A DNA stretch of 64,000 nt from NCBI GenBank assembly GCA_910579175.1, contig CAJTTB010000001.1, forward strand, positions 83,554-147,553. Direction: 5' to 3'. The notes beneath the pieces were generated by a model that was given only the letters and a program-made list of their open reading frames with translations, ran no database searches and was not told where the DNA came from. How positions within the stretch are numbered: position 1 is the first letter of the stretch; every line of letters starts with the position of its first letter. Below are positions 28,733-37,218 of this stretch, piece after piece. Source of the stretch: an uncultured Oscillospiraceae bacterium. Its GTDB lineage: Bacteria; Bacillota; Clostridia; Oscillospirales; Ruminococcaceae. The translations under genes and the position numbers were made by a program.

Positions 28733-28767
28733 GAAAAGGAAGAAAACGTCAAAGTTTTCTCCTTTTC
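28733..28767 (-). promoter_or_regulatory. Intra-operon hairpin between binding protein and permease genes
   Basis: GAAAAGGA(a)GAAAAC pairs with GTTTTC(t)CCTTTTC around a six-base loop in the 115-bp gap. It could protect the 3' end of a processed binding-protein mRNA or partly terminate transcription. Either would give more lipoprotein than permease, as is common in importer operons. Confidence 0.55.
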
Positions 28768-28808
28768 TTTTCATACATAATTGTCAGACTTAAAATCAAA
28801 TAAAATAA

Positions 28809-30176
28809 TTATTGCGCATTAAACTCTTTTATCATTTGATTTGCTTTTTCTTCTACTTTAGGTAAAATTTCATCAACGGATTTTCCATTAACCCAAATTT
28901 CTTCAAAAATAGCTTTTATTTCAGTGTCCAATGAAGGATAGATACTATCTCTAGCAAAGTCAGAACCCAAAGCCCAACCGTTGTCACGAACTTCAAGCAA
29001 ATAACTAGCATGTTTTGGAATGCCACCTTCGGTTACTAAGTTCTCCAAACCATTGATAGAAGGTACTGCATTACCTGGTTTGCCGTCAGAATCTTTCAAA
29101 CGATCGGTTTGACCGTCTTTACTACAATAGTAAGTAATAAATTTCAGTGCTTCGTCTTTTAGTTTAGAATTTTTATTTACAGCAGCATATGCAGTTGCAA
29201 TTTGAGATGGTGGGAATTTTGTACCATCTTTAGATGGATATGGAATGTAGTCATGATCTACTCCTGCTTCTACAAAAGATGGTGTATTCCATCTTCCTGC
29301 TTGTGAGAATACGCACAATCCAGAAATAAATTGAGCATCTTCTCCCTGTCCTTCTGGCAACAATCCAGAATAAGTAAATCTTCCATCAGCCAATCTGTCT
29401 GCACAGTATTGTAATCCTTCTTTTGCTTTTTCGTCAAATTGATACAAATCATTTCCTTCTGCATCTTTTTGCCATACTGTTCCGCCTGCACCAGATACAA
29501 AACGGTAAACAGAAAGATTATCTCCACCAAATAAGAAACCTTGTTTGTCAGCTGCTAAACCTTTTGATAAAATTTCATCAAAAGTATCCCAATTCCAGTT
29601 GTCAGCATCCCATAAATCTTGTGGATTATTTGCTCCAATTTCTTCCATCATCTTTGGTTGATAATATAATAAGGTTGGGTTACAGTCAACTGGTAAACCG
29701 TAAATGCTTCCATCGTCTGTTCTTGCAGCACCCCAAAGACCGTCTGCAAAATCTTCAATCTTACAGAAGCTATCTTCTGTTGCCATAAAGTCATTTAATT
29801 TTTCAATAGAACCATTCTGAATTAGTTTTGAAATTGTTGCGTCACCTGCATAGAAAGCATCCCAAGCAGTTCCTCCAGATAAAGCAGTGATCAATTTCTG
29901 TTCATAAGTATCAGAAGCAGAAGATTCAAATACAATTTTTACATCACTTTGTTTTTCGTTGTAAGCATCAATTGCTCTGGACAAAACTTTAATTTCACCA
30001 GTGTTTGCCCAAGAAGTGAATCGCAATTCGTTGCCACTGCTTCCACCCTTGTTGTCATTTCCGGCACTTTGGCTAGAATTGTCTTTGTTATCGCCGCCAC
30101 TTGTACAGCCGGCAACAGACAATAGCATAAATGCAGCTAATATCATTGCTGAGATTCTTTTTGTTGATTTTTTCAT
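28809..30176 (-). CDS. Sugar-binding lipoprotein of ABC importer
   Basis: This 455-aa extracellular solute-binding protein of the family 1 (MalE-like) type has a lipoprotein signal whose lipobox LSVAGC puts the lipidated Cys at residue 24. A Ser/Gly/Asn/Asp linker follows, then ELRFTSWANTGEIKVLSRAI, a usual first strand. The frame is open from 30212, but the ATG at 30176 has AGAGGG 8 bases upstream and begins the signal peptide. It is the first gene of the importer operon, controlled from the region under the AraC gene. Confidence 0.95.
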   Translation of the reverse strand: MKKSTKRISAMILAAFMLLSVAGCTSGGDNKDNSSQSAGNDNKGGSSGNELRFTSWANTGEIKVLSRAIDAYNEKQSDVKIVFESSASDTYEQKLITALSGGTAWDAFYAGDATISKLIQNGSIEKLNDFMATEDSFCKIEDFADGLWGAARTDDGSIYGLPVDCNPTLLYYQPKMMEEIGANNPQDLWDADNWNWDTFDEILSKGLAADKQGFLFGGDNLSVYRFVSGAGGTVWQKDAEGNDLYQFDEKAKEGLQYCADRLADGRFTYSGLLPEGQGEDAQFISGLCVFSQAGRWNTPSFVEAGVDHDYIPYPSKDGTKFPPSQIATAYAAVNKNSKLKDEALKFITYYCSKDGQTDRLKDSDGKPGNAVPSINGLENLVTEGGIPKHASYLLEVRDNGWALGSDFARDSIYPSLDTEIKAIFEEIWVNGKSVDEILPKVEEKANQMIKEFNAQ

Positions 30177-30232
30177 AGTATTTTCCCTCTTTCGTTTTTT
30201 ATTTCGCACCAAAGTATTTATTCCATGTGCAC

Positions 30233-30262
30233 AGTATACAAAAAAAAAAAAACGAGTGGAAG
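30233..30262 (-). promoter_or_regulatory. Predicted importer promoter with T13 spacer tract
   Basis: On the minus strand TATACT (30238-30233) is a good -10 box. The spacer upstream is a run of 13 identical bases (A13 on plus, 30240-30252). The -35 (TTCCAC) is poor, so an activator, probably the adjacent AraC protein, may be needed. Length change in the run would alter -35/-10 spacing. Confidence 0.4.
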
Positions 30263-30570
30263 AGAAATTTGATATATAGTTTTTATTCTATATTTTTTCA
30301 TTAATATTTTATAATATAATCATTTGTTATTAATAATTTATTCACCTATTTCTTTAGTCATATTTACCATATACATAGATATAAACATGCCTCAACCCCC
30401 AATTTACCTACTATGATCTAACTTAAGTAGTACTAAAAATCATTGATTGTGCACCAAAATCTTTTTTTGACTGAATCTGTTCTAATTTTATAGGAAAAAG
30501 ATTTATTCTATGTATATGGTATTTTGCATTTTATAAAAAAATCGGTTTTATCATATCCCAACGATCAACC
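30263..30570. other. AT-rich gap downstream of the AraC gene
   Basis: This stretch between the AraC stop and the importer promoter has no ORF of its own. It presumably holds AraC-family binding sites, but I could not identify direct repeats with confidence. No clear terminator for the AraC gene was found. Confidence 0.4.
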
Positions 30571-31443
30571 TTAAAGTGATTGATAAGACAACACAGCTTG
30601 TTTTCTAAACTTATTTGGAGTAATGTTTTCAAATTTCTTAAACGTCGTAATAAAATTATTTGGTGTAGAAAATCCACACATCGTTGCAATTTGTTTAAGG
30701 GAATAATTGGTACTAACTAGCAACTTTTTAGATTCTTCAATCCGAATTTTAGTCAAGTGCGCATAAGGAGATTGATTTAGATATTTCTTAAACAAACAAC
30801 ACAAATAATTTTTACTAACATAAAACTGATCAGAAAGAGTTTGAAGTTCTAACTTTTCTCCAAAATGCTCACGCATATAACGAATCACATCACTGATCAA
30901 TGGATCTGGTCGATAAGAATCCATACTTTGATCTAAAATTTCATGTATCATATCAGACAACAATCTAGAAACTTTAAATTCAATTCCATCTTGATAACTG
31001 TTTTTAATGGTAATAATGGTTTCAATTCCATGGTTAATTCTGGAAGCATTTGAAAAATTTTGCACCAGCTTCCCTCTCTGTTTTAGATATTCGTAAATCT
31101 GTGCCATATTCTGTTGACGAAAATGAATGAAATGAAATTCCCAATTTTGTCCCAATGCCGTGTAGTATTCTCCATATTGGCTACAATCTATTAAGGCAAT
31201 GGAATCTTTTACCAATGAAAATTCACCTTGTGGAGTTTTCAAAATCCCCTTTCCAGCAACTGTGCTGATAAGCACATAACTGTCTTCTAGTGTATGATCT
31301 TCTCGACATCTCATTACATGATAAAGGTCATTACACTTATGCCAACCTGCCATGGTAAATTGATAAAGTGTATTATTTAATGTAAACTCACTTTTGTTAA
31401 TAACTAAGTTGACTAATCCGTATCTTCCGTTTTTTTCGTACAT
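30571..31443 (-). CDS. AraC-family regulator with N-terminal sensory domain
   Basis: This 290-aa regulator has an N-terminal cupin-like sugar-sensing domain (about 20-150). A C-terminal double helix-turn-helix covers about 185-285 (LQTLSDQFYVSKNYLCCLFKK; LKQIATMCGFSTPNNFITTFKK). It lies directly upstream of, and on the same strand as, the sugar importer genes, so it most likely activates them. It is divergent from two URO-D family genes and could control those too. Confidence 0.92.
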   Translation of the reverse strand: MYEKNGRYGLVNLVINKSEFTLNNTLYQFTMAGWHKCNDLYHVMRCREDHTLEDSYVLISTVAGKGILKTPQGEFSLVKDSIALIDCSQYGEYYTALGQNWEFHFIHFRQQNMAQIYEYLKQRGKLVQNFSNASRINHGIETIITIKNSYQDGIEFKVSRLLSDMIHEILDQSMDSYRPDPLISDVIRYMREHFGEKLELQTLSDQFYVSKNYLCCLFKKYLNQSPYAHLTKIRIEESKKLLVSTNYSLKQIATMCGFSTPNNFITTFKKFENITPNKFRKQAVLSYQSL

Positions 31444-31508
31444 AGGCTACCTTCTTTGTTCTTTACTAATTTTCTTTTAATATTCCTTTGATTGTTTGAT
31501 TGCTTTTG

Positions 31509-31525
31509 ACAGATAATTTATCTGT
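31509..31525. promoter_or_regulatory. 17-bp palindrome upstream of AraC gene
   Basis: ACAGATAA-T-TTATCTGT is a perfect inverted repeat 66 bases before the AraC start. TTGAC begins just before it on the plus strand. It is a candidate operator for a dimeric regulator rather than a typical AraC site, which is usually a direct repeat. Confidence 0.4.
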
Positions 31526-32110
31526 TATCAGAAAAAACACTTTAGGCTTTGTGATAGAGTTTAAAATTATCGAATATTTCACCCAATCAGTCCATTATCT
31601 TACGACAACTTCGACAAAACCTTTTGTTGATATCTTATAACAATATCTATAAAAAGTCAGTTTTTTAAAGCAATTTAATTACTATTATATAATTAACTAT
31701 GAATATAACAAAATTTACAATGATATTTTTACCTAAATTTTTCATTAAAAAAACCCTTTAAAAATTGCCAAATCTCACTAACTACAGCAAAAGGGATTGA
31801 CTTTTTAATCTAGAAAACTATAATAAAAACCGAAACAGCAACCGTCTATATTTTATAAAATCCTACTAATGAATAAAAAGACAATTGGTTGCTCCAAATC
31901 AGACAATCAAAGTGATATGAAAACTGATCAATTGACTGATATTGTTTCAATCATTTTATATTATTATAAACCAATAAAAGATCCATCTGTATGGATGGAA
32001 TGTAACTACAAAAAAATATACATTGTATTGTATCTATTTCAATGTAGTTTTTCATTAGTCTATTTTTACCATGAATCACAATTTTTAATTGTATTTGGGG
32101 GTTTCTATTT
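31526..32110. other. Long AT-rich gap before the URO-D pair
   Basis: This stretch of nearly 600 bases holds no credible gene. An 81-codon open frame at 31869-32114 has no ribosome site and runs through the ribosome site of the next gene. No riboswitch or terminator was recognised. It probably contains the rightward promoter. Confidence 0.5.
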
Positions 32111-33238
32111 ATGAGTATTTCTCAAATGTCAGGTAGAGAACGCATTCTTGCTGCTCTGCACTCTAAAGAAGTTGACAGACTTCCTTGGGCTCCTCTAATT
32201 GACCCATATTTTATCAATTCTTTGCCACAACAAGGGCTTGATTATGACTTTATTCAGGCTTGTACTTATATTGGAAACGATATCATTGAACGCCATGTGT
32301 GTGGTCCAACTGCAACTTATCAAAATGTCACCCAGCGCAGAGAAGAAAATGGTAATATTATGCGTGAATATTTTGATACTCCTGTTGGCAGTGTATTTGT
32401 AGAACATACAAAAACTGGCGAAACCAGTTATGTTTCCAAACATATGGTGGAATCCGTTGAAGATATGAAAATTTTCTCTTATATCTGTGAAAATACCATC
32501 TATACACCTAATATCGATGCCTTTATTCAAAGAGATAAAGAAATTGGCGACCGAGGCATTGCAAGTCTGAGCGGACCCATGAGCCCTGTTCAGGAAATGT
32601 TACAGTTTATCTCTGGTGTTGAAAATACCGTTTATCTTCTGATGGATTATCCAGACGAAATGGAAGCGTTATTTGATACCATGCACCAGCGCAACAAAAA
32701 ACAATATGATCTGCTGTTAGAATATCCATGTGACTATATTTTTGACTATGAAGACACCTCCACCACTGTTATGAGTCGCACGATGTTCCAAGACTATTCT
32801 CTTCCCGCCATCAATGATTATTCTGATATGGTACATCAACACAATAAGACATTTATCACACATATGTGTGGAAAATTGACTGGATTTGTTGACTTAATCG
32901 CAAAAGGTCGTCAAGATGGTATTGATTCAGTTTGTCCTCCACAAACAGGTGACCTCTATCCATGGAATGCGCGTGAGGCATGGGGCAAAGAAAAAGTTGT
33001 TATCGGTGGAATCGACCCCCCTTCTCTGGTTTCTATGACAAAAGAGCAAACTTTGCAAACAGTCCTTGATGTCATTCAAAATGTAAAAAATAAACACGGC
33101 TTTATCCTAAGCACCGGTGATGCTGTTCCATTTGGAGCCCCAATCGAACATCTAAAGGCAATCAGCCAATTGATTGCTCTGTTGGGTCCAAAATCCATGG
33201 GCTGTGAAATCGACCCTGAAGTCATCAAACAAATCTAA
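32111..33238 (+). CDS. Uroporphyrinogen decarboxylase-superfamily protein 1
   Basis: This 375-aa protein of the URO-D superfamily includes both heme decarboxylases and zinc-dependent corrinoid methyltransferases (MtaA-like). The start RERILAALHSKEVDRLPWAP is typical. The central H-x-C (THMCGKLTG) fits the zinc site of the methyltransferase branch, but the usual late Cys is replaced in FILSTGDAVPFGAP. A heme role is unlikely because no other heme genes are nearby. GGGGG precedes the ATG. It is followed after 24 bp by a second family member. Confidence 0.85.
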   Translation: MSISQMSGRERILAALHSKEVDRLPWAPLIDPYFINSLPQQGLDYDFIQACTYIGNDIIERHVCGPTATYQNVTQRREENGNIMREYFDTPVGSVFVEHTKTGETSYVSKHMVESVEDMKIFSYICENTIYTPNIDAFIQRDKEIGDRGIASLSGPMSPVQEMLQFISGVENTVYLLMDYPDEMEALFDTMHQRNKKQYDLLLEYPCDYIFDYEDTSTTVMSRTMFQDYSLPAINDYSDMVHQHNKTFITHMCGKLTGFVDLIAKGRQDGIDSVCPPQTGDLYPWNAREAWGKEKVVIGGIDPPSLVSMTKEQTLQTVLDVIQNVKNKHGFILSTGDAVPFGAPIEHLKAISQLIALLGPKSMGCEIDPEVIKQI

Positions 33239-33262
33239 TCAAAAATAGAAAGGTAATTTACT

Positions 33263-34192
33263 ATGACCCATAAAGAACGTGCCATTTTAGCACTTACCAG
33301 ACAACAACCTGATTATGTTCCTACTTTTGAACTAGAATACCAATTAGAAGATCTTGTATTTGGCAAAAGTTTTCTGCGCCAAGACGATTTAAAAGATATG
33401 AGCAGCGCAGAACAAGAAAAAACCGTTTTAGAAAATGCTGAATATATGGTAAAAGTCTATACAGAACTGGGTTATTCCATTATTCCCATTCAGTACTTGT
33501 CTGAAGAAAACACCATCAAAACAGCAAAACACATCAATCAAATTACCAACGAGCAATTTTTATTGACTGCTCATGGAGATGCAACATTTGCAATTCCCGA
33601 CGGTGATGGGTTGGTCAAATTTGTATACTGGCTATATGACAACCCAGAAGATGGACTTGCAGAAGCAAAAAAACGCGCGGACTATGGAATTGAACGCAAT
33701 AAACGCTATATTCAAGCGGGAATTCAAAGTTTGATTTTATGTTCTGATTACTGTTTTAACGATGGACCATTTATCTCTCCCGCTATGTTTGAAGAATTTA
33801 TTCAACCTTCTTTATATAGACTTTGCCAGTCTATCCGAGAAGAAGGAGGTTACTCTATCAAACACACCGATGGAAATATCATGCCTATTTTACAAATGCT
33901 TGTCGATTGCCAACCAAATGCACTGCATTCACTTGACCCTATGGCAGGAGTTGACATTCACAAAGTCAAAGAAATGGTTGGCGATAAGGTTGCACTTTGT
34001 GGAAATGTCCATTGTGCACATCTACAAACTGGCACAGATGAACAAGTGCTAGAGAGTTGTCGCTATGCCATGGAATCTGGAAAACCAAATGGTGGATACA
34101 TCTTCTGTACCAGTAACATCCCATTTAAAGGAATGCCCGTTGAACGCTATCAAATGGTATTAGACTTCTGGAATCAACACAAATACTATTAG
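33263..34192 (+). CDS. Uroporphyrinogen decarboxylase-superfamily protein 2
   Basis: This 309-aa protein shares the superfamily start HKERAILALTRQQPDYVPTF and the late GGYIFCTSNIPFKGMPVERY block. The central motif is KHTDGN where the first paralogue has THMCGK, so the Cys ligand is absent. The two probably form a pair with different substrates or a heteromer. AAAGG lies before the ATG. Transcription ends at a shared convergent terminator. Confidence 0.85.
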   Translation: MTHKERAILALTRQQPDYVPTFELEYQLEDLVFGKSFLRQDDLKDMSSAEQEKTVLENAEYMVKVYTELGYSIIPIQYLSEENTIKTAKHINQITNEQFLLTAHGDATFAIPDGDGLVKFVYWLYDNPEDGLAEAKKRADYGIERNKRYIQAGIQSLILCSDYCFNDGPFISPAMFEEFIQPSLYRLCQSIREEGGYSIKHTDGNIMPILQMLVDCQPNALHSLDPMAGVDIHKVKEMVGDKVALCGNVHCAHLQTGTDEQVLESCRYAMESGKPNGGYIFCTSNIPFKGMPVERYQMVLDFWNQHKYY

Positions 34193-34215
34193 ATTTTCTA
34201 CACCAGATATCATAT

Positions 34216-34255
34216 AAAAAGGAGCAAAGAAAGTACATTTCTTTTGTTCCTTTTT
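34216..34255. terminator. Convergent terminator of URO-D and lacI-type genes
   Basis: AAAAAGGAGCAAAGAAA (34216-34232) pairs with TTTCTTTTGTTCCTTTTT (34238-34255) with one bulge. It sits between two convergent stop codons and has U-rich tails on both strands. Confidence 0.8.
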
Positions 34256-34258
34256 CTT

Positions 34259-35275
34259 TTATAAAGTAGTTTCTCTCACTATGATTTCTGGTTCTACCAC
34301 CATTTGCCGAATCGGCTGTTGTGGAAGTGCATGCTTTTTTTGTTCAATCTGTTTGGTTAAAATCTCCATAGTATAAGCTGCAATTTGCTCAATATTTTGG
34401 GCAATAGTTGTCATTGGAATAATCGATTGTTGGGATAAAACAGAGTTGTCAAATCCAATCACTTCATATTGATTGGGTATCTGAATCTGCTGTCGAACCA
34501 ATACGTTCAAAAGCGCATTTGCAATGGTATCATTACTGCAAAAAACACCTTTTTTTTGCTTGGGATACTGTTTTTGTAAGATCTTTAAGACCTGTTCCAT
34601 TTTATGCAGATAATCCAAATAACAATTGTCTAATTCCTCAAATATTACCTGATAGGGTTTATGATATTGTTCACAAATATCTATAAAACCTTGAATTCTT
34701 CCATATGCAGGGCGTTTTTTGTCGATGGAATTGTTGATATGAATCAGTATATCACATTGATTCTGAATCAATTTTTTTGTGGCCTGCACCCCCCCATGAT
34801 AGTTATTGGTATTGACACTGGAAATATAAGTATCTTCTCGCTCAATAGAAACCACAGGGATAGGGAGCTGCTTTAATTCATAAGATGGAATTGTATGACT
34901 TAATACAATCAATCCTTCAATTTGATAGGCCAATAACTCGCTGATATACTGTCGTTCTTGTTGTAAATCCTCTTTGCCAGAAAATACAATAAATTTATAC
35001 CCATACTTTGAATAAGTTTCTAAAATATGATTCAATAACTGTGTATAGTATTGATGAAATAAATTCGGCATGATAATACCAATAAACTCTGTTTTTCCAT
35101 TTGCCAAAATACGCGCTACTTTATTTTCTTGATAGTTTAGTTGTTCAAGAACAGTAGCTATTTTCTGTTTTGTTGTTTGTGTTAAACATTCTGGATTGTT
35201 GAAATATCTAGAAACAGTTGCTTTAGAAACGTTTGCATATTTTGCAATATCACTAAATGTTACATTTTTTTTCAT
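34259..35275 (-). CDS. LacI-family transcriptional regulator
   Basis: This 338-aa repressor has a LacI helix-turn-helix at the N-terminus (VTFSDIAKYANVSKATVSRYFNNP) and a periplasmic-binding-protein-like effector domain (FIGIIMPNLFHQYYTQLL onward). The open frame begins at 35350, but the ATG at 35275 starts the DNA-binding domain and has AGGAG 11 bases upstream. Its target is probably its own promoter and the divergent DUF434 gene, because palindromes fill the shared gap. Confidence 0.92.
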   Translation of the reverse strand: MKKNVTFSDIAKYANVSKATVSRYFNNPECLTQTTKQKIATVLEQLNYQENKVARILANGKTEFIGIIMPNLFHQYYTQLLNHILETYSKYGYKFIVFSGKEDLQQERQYISELLAYQIEGLIVLSHTIPSYELKQLPIPVVSIEREDTYISSVNTNNYHGGVQATKKLIQNQCDILIHINNSIDKKRPAYGRIQGFIDICEQYHKPYQVIFEELDNCYLDYLHKMEQVLKILQKQYPKQKKGVFCSNDTIANALLNVLVRQQIQIPNQYEVIGFDNSVLSQQSIIPMTTIAQNIEQIAAYTMEILTKQIEQKKHALPQQPIRQMVVEPEIIVRETTL

Positions 35276-35300
35276 ATTGCTTGTAGCTCCTGTCAATTTC

Positions 35301-35330
35301 ATCACAGATGTGATATACTTATAGTATATC
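35301..35330. promoter_or_regulatory. Two adjoining palindromes in divergent promoter region
   Basis: ATCACA-GA-TGTGAT (35301-35314) and GATATACT-TAT-AGTATATC (35312-35330) are perfect inverted repeats sharing three bases. The second includes TATACT on both strands, a likely -10 for lacI-type transcription. A rightward TATAAT lies at 35361-35366. One or both are probably sites for the LacI-family protein. Confidence 0.55.
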
Positions 35331-35387
35331 GAAAAATAAAAGAATGTCAAACGATTCTAATATAATTTACCAGAAGAGGAAATGATT

Positions 35388-36146
35388 ATGGAGCACCAAA
35401 TTGTGAAAAGAGGTTATGTTTCTACAGATGCCAAAGACTTCCATGCCAAATCCATTCCCACCTTAAAAAAGGCAGCAGAAGAAGTTTATTGGATGTTAAA
35501 TCGCGGTTATCCCATCAAAAGTCTCTCTACATTTATCGGAAATCACTATTTGTTATCTGAACGACAAAGACTTGCATTGGCACGCAGTGTATCCTCTCAA
35601 ACAGCACTCTTATCAAGAAAAAAACGAGAAATTCAGGGCACATTATCTGGCAAAACAGTTTTTATCGATGGATTTAACCAAATCATCACCTTAGAAGTAG
35701 CACTATCAGATGGTACTCTTTTGCACTGTATGGATGGTACCATTCGAGATTTGGCAGGTTTGCGCGGCACCTATCGCCTCATAGATAAAACCACCCAAGC
35801 CATCAAGATGATTGGCGCACAATTGCAACAACTCCAAATTTCTCAAGCTGTATTCTATTTAGATTCGCCCGTTTCCAATTCAGGACGCTTAAAACAGGAA
35901 ATTTTAACCATACTACAGCATTATCCCTTTACCACACAAGTGCACTTGACCGATAATGCAGATGTGGTTTTAGAAACACTTCCCAATGTCATCACCAGTG
36001 ACGCCATTATTTTAGATCATTGCCAAAGCTGGGTGAACCTAAATTATCCACTCATTCAGCAACAACTTCCATCTGTTACATGTTTGCAAATTACTCCTGA
36101 TATTGGTATATTTTCCTTTGATTCTGCCCATACTGATGAAAAATAA
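35388..36146 (+). CDS. DUF434 protein with NYN/PIN-like acidic motifs
   Basis: This 252-aa conserved protein of unknown function belongs to the DUF434 family (COG2454-like). The N-terminal part (about 1-85) is helical (TLKKAAEEVYWMLNRGYPIKS). The C-terminal part shows TVFIDGFNQIITLEVAL, AVFYLDSPVSNSGR and ITSDAIILDH. Their spaced acidic residues resemble NYN/PIN nucleases. That resemblance is my inference. ATG at 35388 is chosen over 35382 because AGAGGA lies 7 bases before it. It is divergent from the LacI gene and 17 bp before a small gene. Confidence 0.75.
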   Translation: MEHQIVKRGYVSTDAKDFHAKSIPTLKKAAEEVYWMLNRGYPIKSLSTFIGNHYLLSERQRLALARSVSSQTALLSRKKREIQGTLSGKTVFIDGFNQIITLEVALSDGTLLHCMDGTIRDLAGLRGTYRLIDKTTQAIKMIGAQLQQLQISQAVFYLDSPVSNSGRLKQEILTILQHYPFTTQVHLTDNADVVLETLPNVITSDAIILDHCQSWVNLNYPLIQQQLPSVTCLQITPDIGIFSFDSAHTDEK

Positions 36147-36163
36147 GGAAAGGAAGAAATCAA

Positions 36164-36325
36164 ATGAAAGATTCCAAAAAACGTCAAAAATCACCTCACT
36201 CCAATTCTGAACTAGCGATGAAACGCCCTCCTAAACATGAAATTCCCTCCGATGTACAAGGCAGTTATACAGGTGTTCCAGAAGATGGAAGCGAAATGCC
36301 TGTTCAAGATGTAGACGATTTATAA
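36164..36325 (+). CDS. 53-aa acidic-tailed small protein
   Basis: The ATG at 36164 has AAGGAAG 7 bases upstream and encodes 53 residues. The product has a basic first half (MKDSKKRQKSP) and a conserved-looking acidic second half (QGSYTGVPEDG, then PVQDVDDL at the end). There is no membrane segment. A terminator follows 8 bp after the stop, so it is the last gene of a two-gene unit with the DUF434 protein. Function is unknown. The strong ribosome site and placement support a real gene. Confidence 0.75.
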   Translation: MKDSKKRQKSPHSNSELAMKRPPKHEIPSDVQGSYTGVPEDGSEMPVQDVDDL

Positions 36326-36333
36326 CTCACCAC

Positions 36334-36374
36334 AAAAAACACTGTAGTAAATTAAATTTGCTACAGTGTTTTTT
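36334..36374 (+). terminator. Terminator after the 53-aa gene
   Basis: AAAAAACACTGTAG (36334-36347) pairs perfectly with CTACAGTGTTTTTT (36361-36374). It is U-rich on the plus strand and may also stop the leftward ABC ATPase transcript, whose stop is at 36404. Confidence 0.9.
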
Positions 36375-36403
36375 TACTTTTATTCATGATGATGGTATTA
36401 TTA

Positions 36404-37192
36404 TTACAGTATCATTTTATCACTGAATTGATCATGGGCAGCAGTGGAATATAACTCCATTAGCTTCTCCACTGTCATTTGCTTGCGCTGCTCTTTGTCC
36501 AACTCCAACACAATTCTTCCCTGACTCATTACAATGGTTTTGTTTCCAAATTCCAGTGCATTTTGAATATTATGCGTAATCATCAGGGTTGTAATTTGAT
36601 TTTTCTGCACAATCCGATCTGTAATTTTCATAACCTGCTCCGCCGTTTTAGGATCTAACGCCGCAGTATGCTCGTCCAAAAGCAACAAAGATGGTGTTAC
36701 AATGGTCGCCATAAGCAGTGTCACCGCTTGACGCTGTCCTCCAGACAACAACCCCACTTTTGTCTTTAGTCGGTCCTCTAATCCCAAATCGAGTTGTCTT
36801 AAATGCTCTCGAAATAATTCGGTATCCTGTTTTTTCAGACCCCTGGACAAACCTCTGCGTTTTCCTCTGCTGTATGCCAAACCCATATTTTCTTCAATTG
36901 TCATATTGGGAGCAGTTCCCTTTAATGTATTTTGAAATAGATGTCCAATATGTTTTGCTCGTTTATATTCCTTTTGATAGGTGATGTATTGACCATTTAA
37001 TAAAATATTTCCAGAATCAATCGGGTAGGTTCCTGAAATTGCATTTAACAAGGTGGATTTTCCCGCACCATTGGAGCCAATAATTGTTGCAAAATCACCT
37101 GGTTTTAAATGAAGATTGATGTCTTTTAACGCATGATTTTCATTGACTGTATTTCTGTGAAAGGTAATATTGACATGCTCTAATTTCAACAT
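36404..37192 (-). CDS. ABC transporter ATPase, TrpZ-like
   Basis: This 262-aa ATPase has Walker A IGSNGAGKST, signature LSGGQRQAVTLLMA, Walker B LLLLDEHTAALDP (His in place of the usual Pro) and H-loop MITHN. It groups with ATPases of the ABC_sub_bind type importers (COG1101). Such XYZ systems are predicted tryptophan transporters when they have a Trp T-box. It is the last gene of the operon, with AAGGAG before the ATG. Confidence 0.9.
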   Translation of the reverse strand: MLKLEHVNITFHRNTVNENHALKDINLHLKPGDFATIIGSNGAGKSTLLNAISGTYPIDSGNILLNGQYITYQKEYKRAKHIGHLFQNTLKGTAPNMTIEENMGLAYSRGKRRGLSRGLKKQDTELFREHLRQLDLGLEDRLKTKVGLLSGGQRQAVTLLMATIVTPSLLLLDEHTAALDPKTAEQVMKITDRIVQKNQITTLMITHNIQNALEFGNKTIVMSQGRIVLELDKEQRKQMTVEKLMELYSTAAHDQFSDKMIL

Positions 37193-37218
37193 AACAAATT
37201 TTCTCCTTTAAATGACAT

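Noticed and set aside
31869..32114. 81-codon open frame before the URO-D pair
   Set aside because: No ribosome site, unusual composition, and it runs over the ribosome site and start of the next gene.
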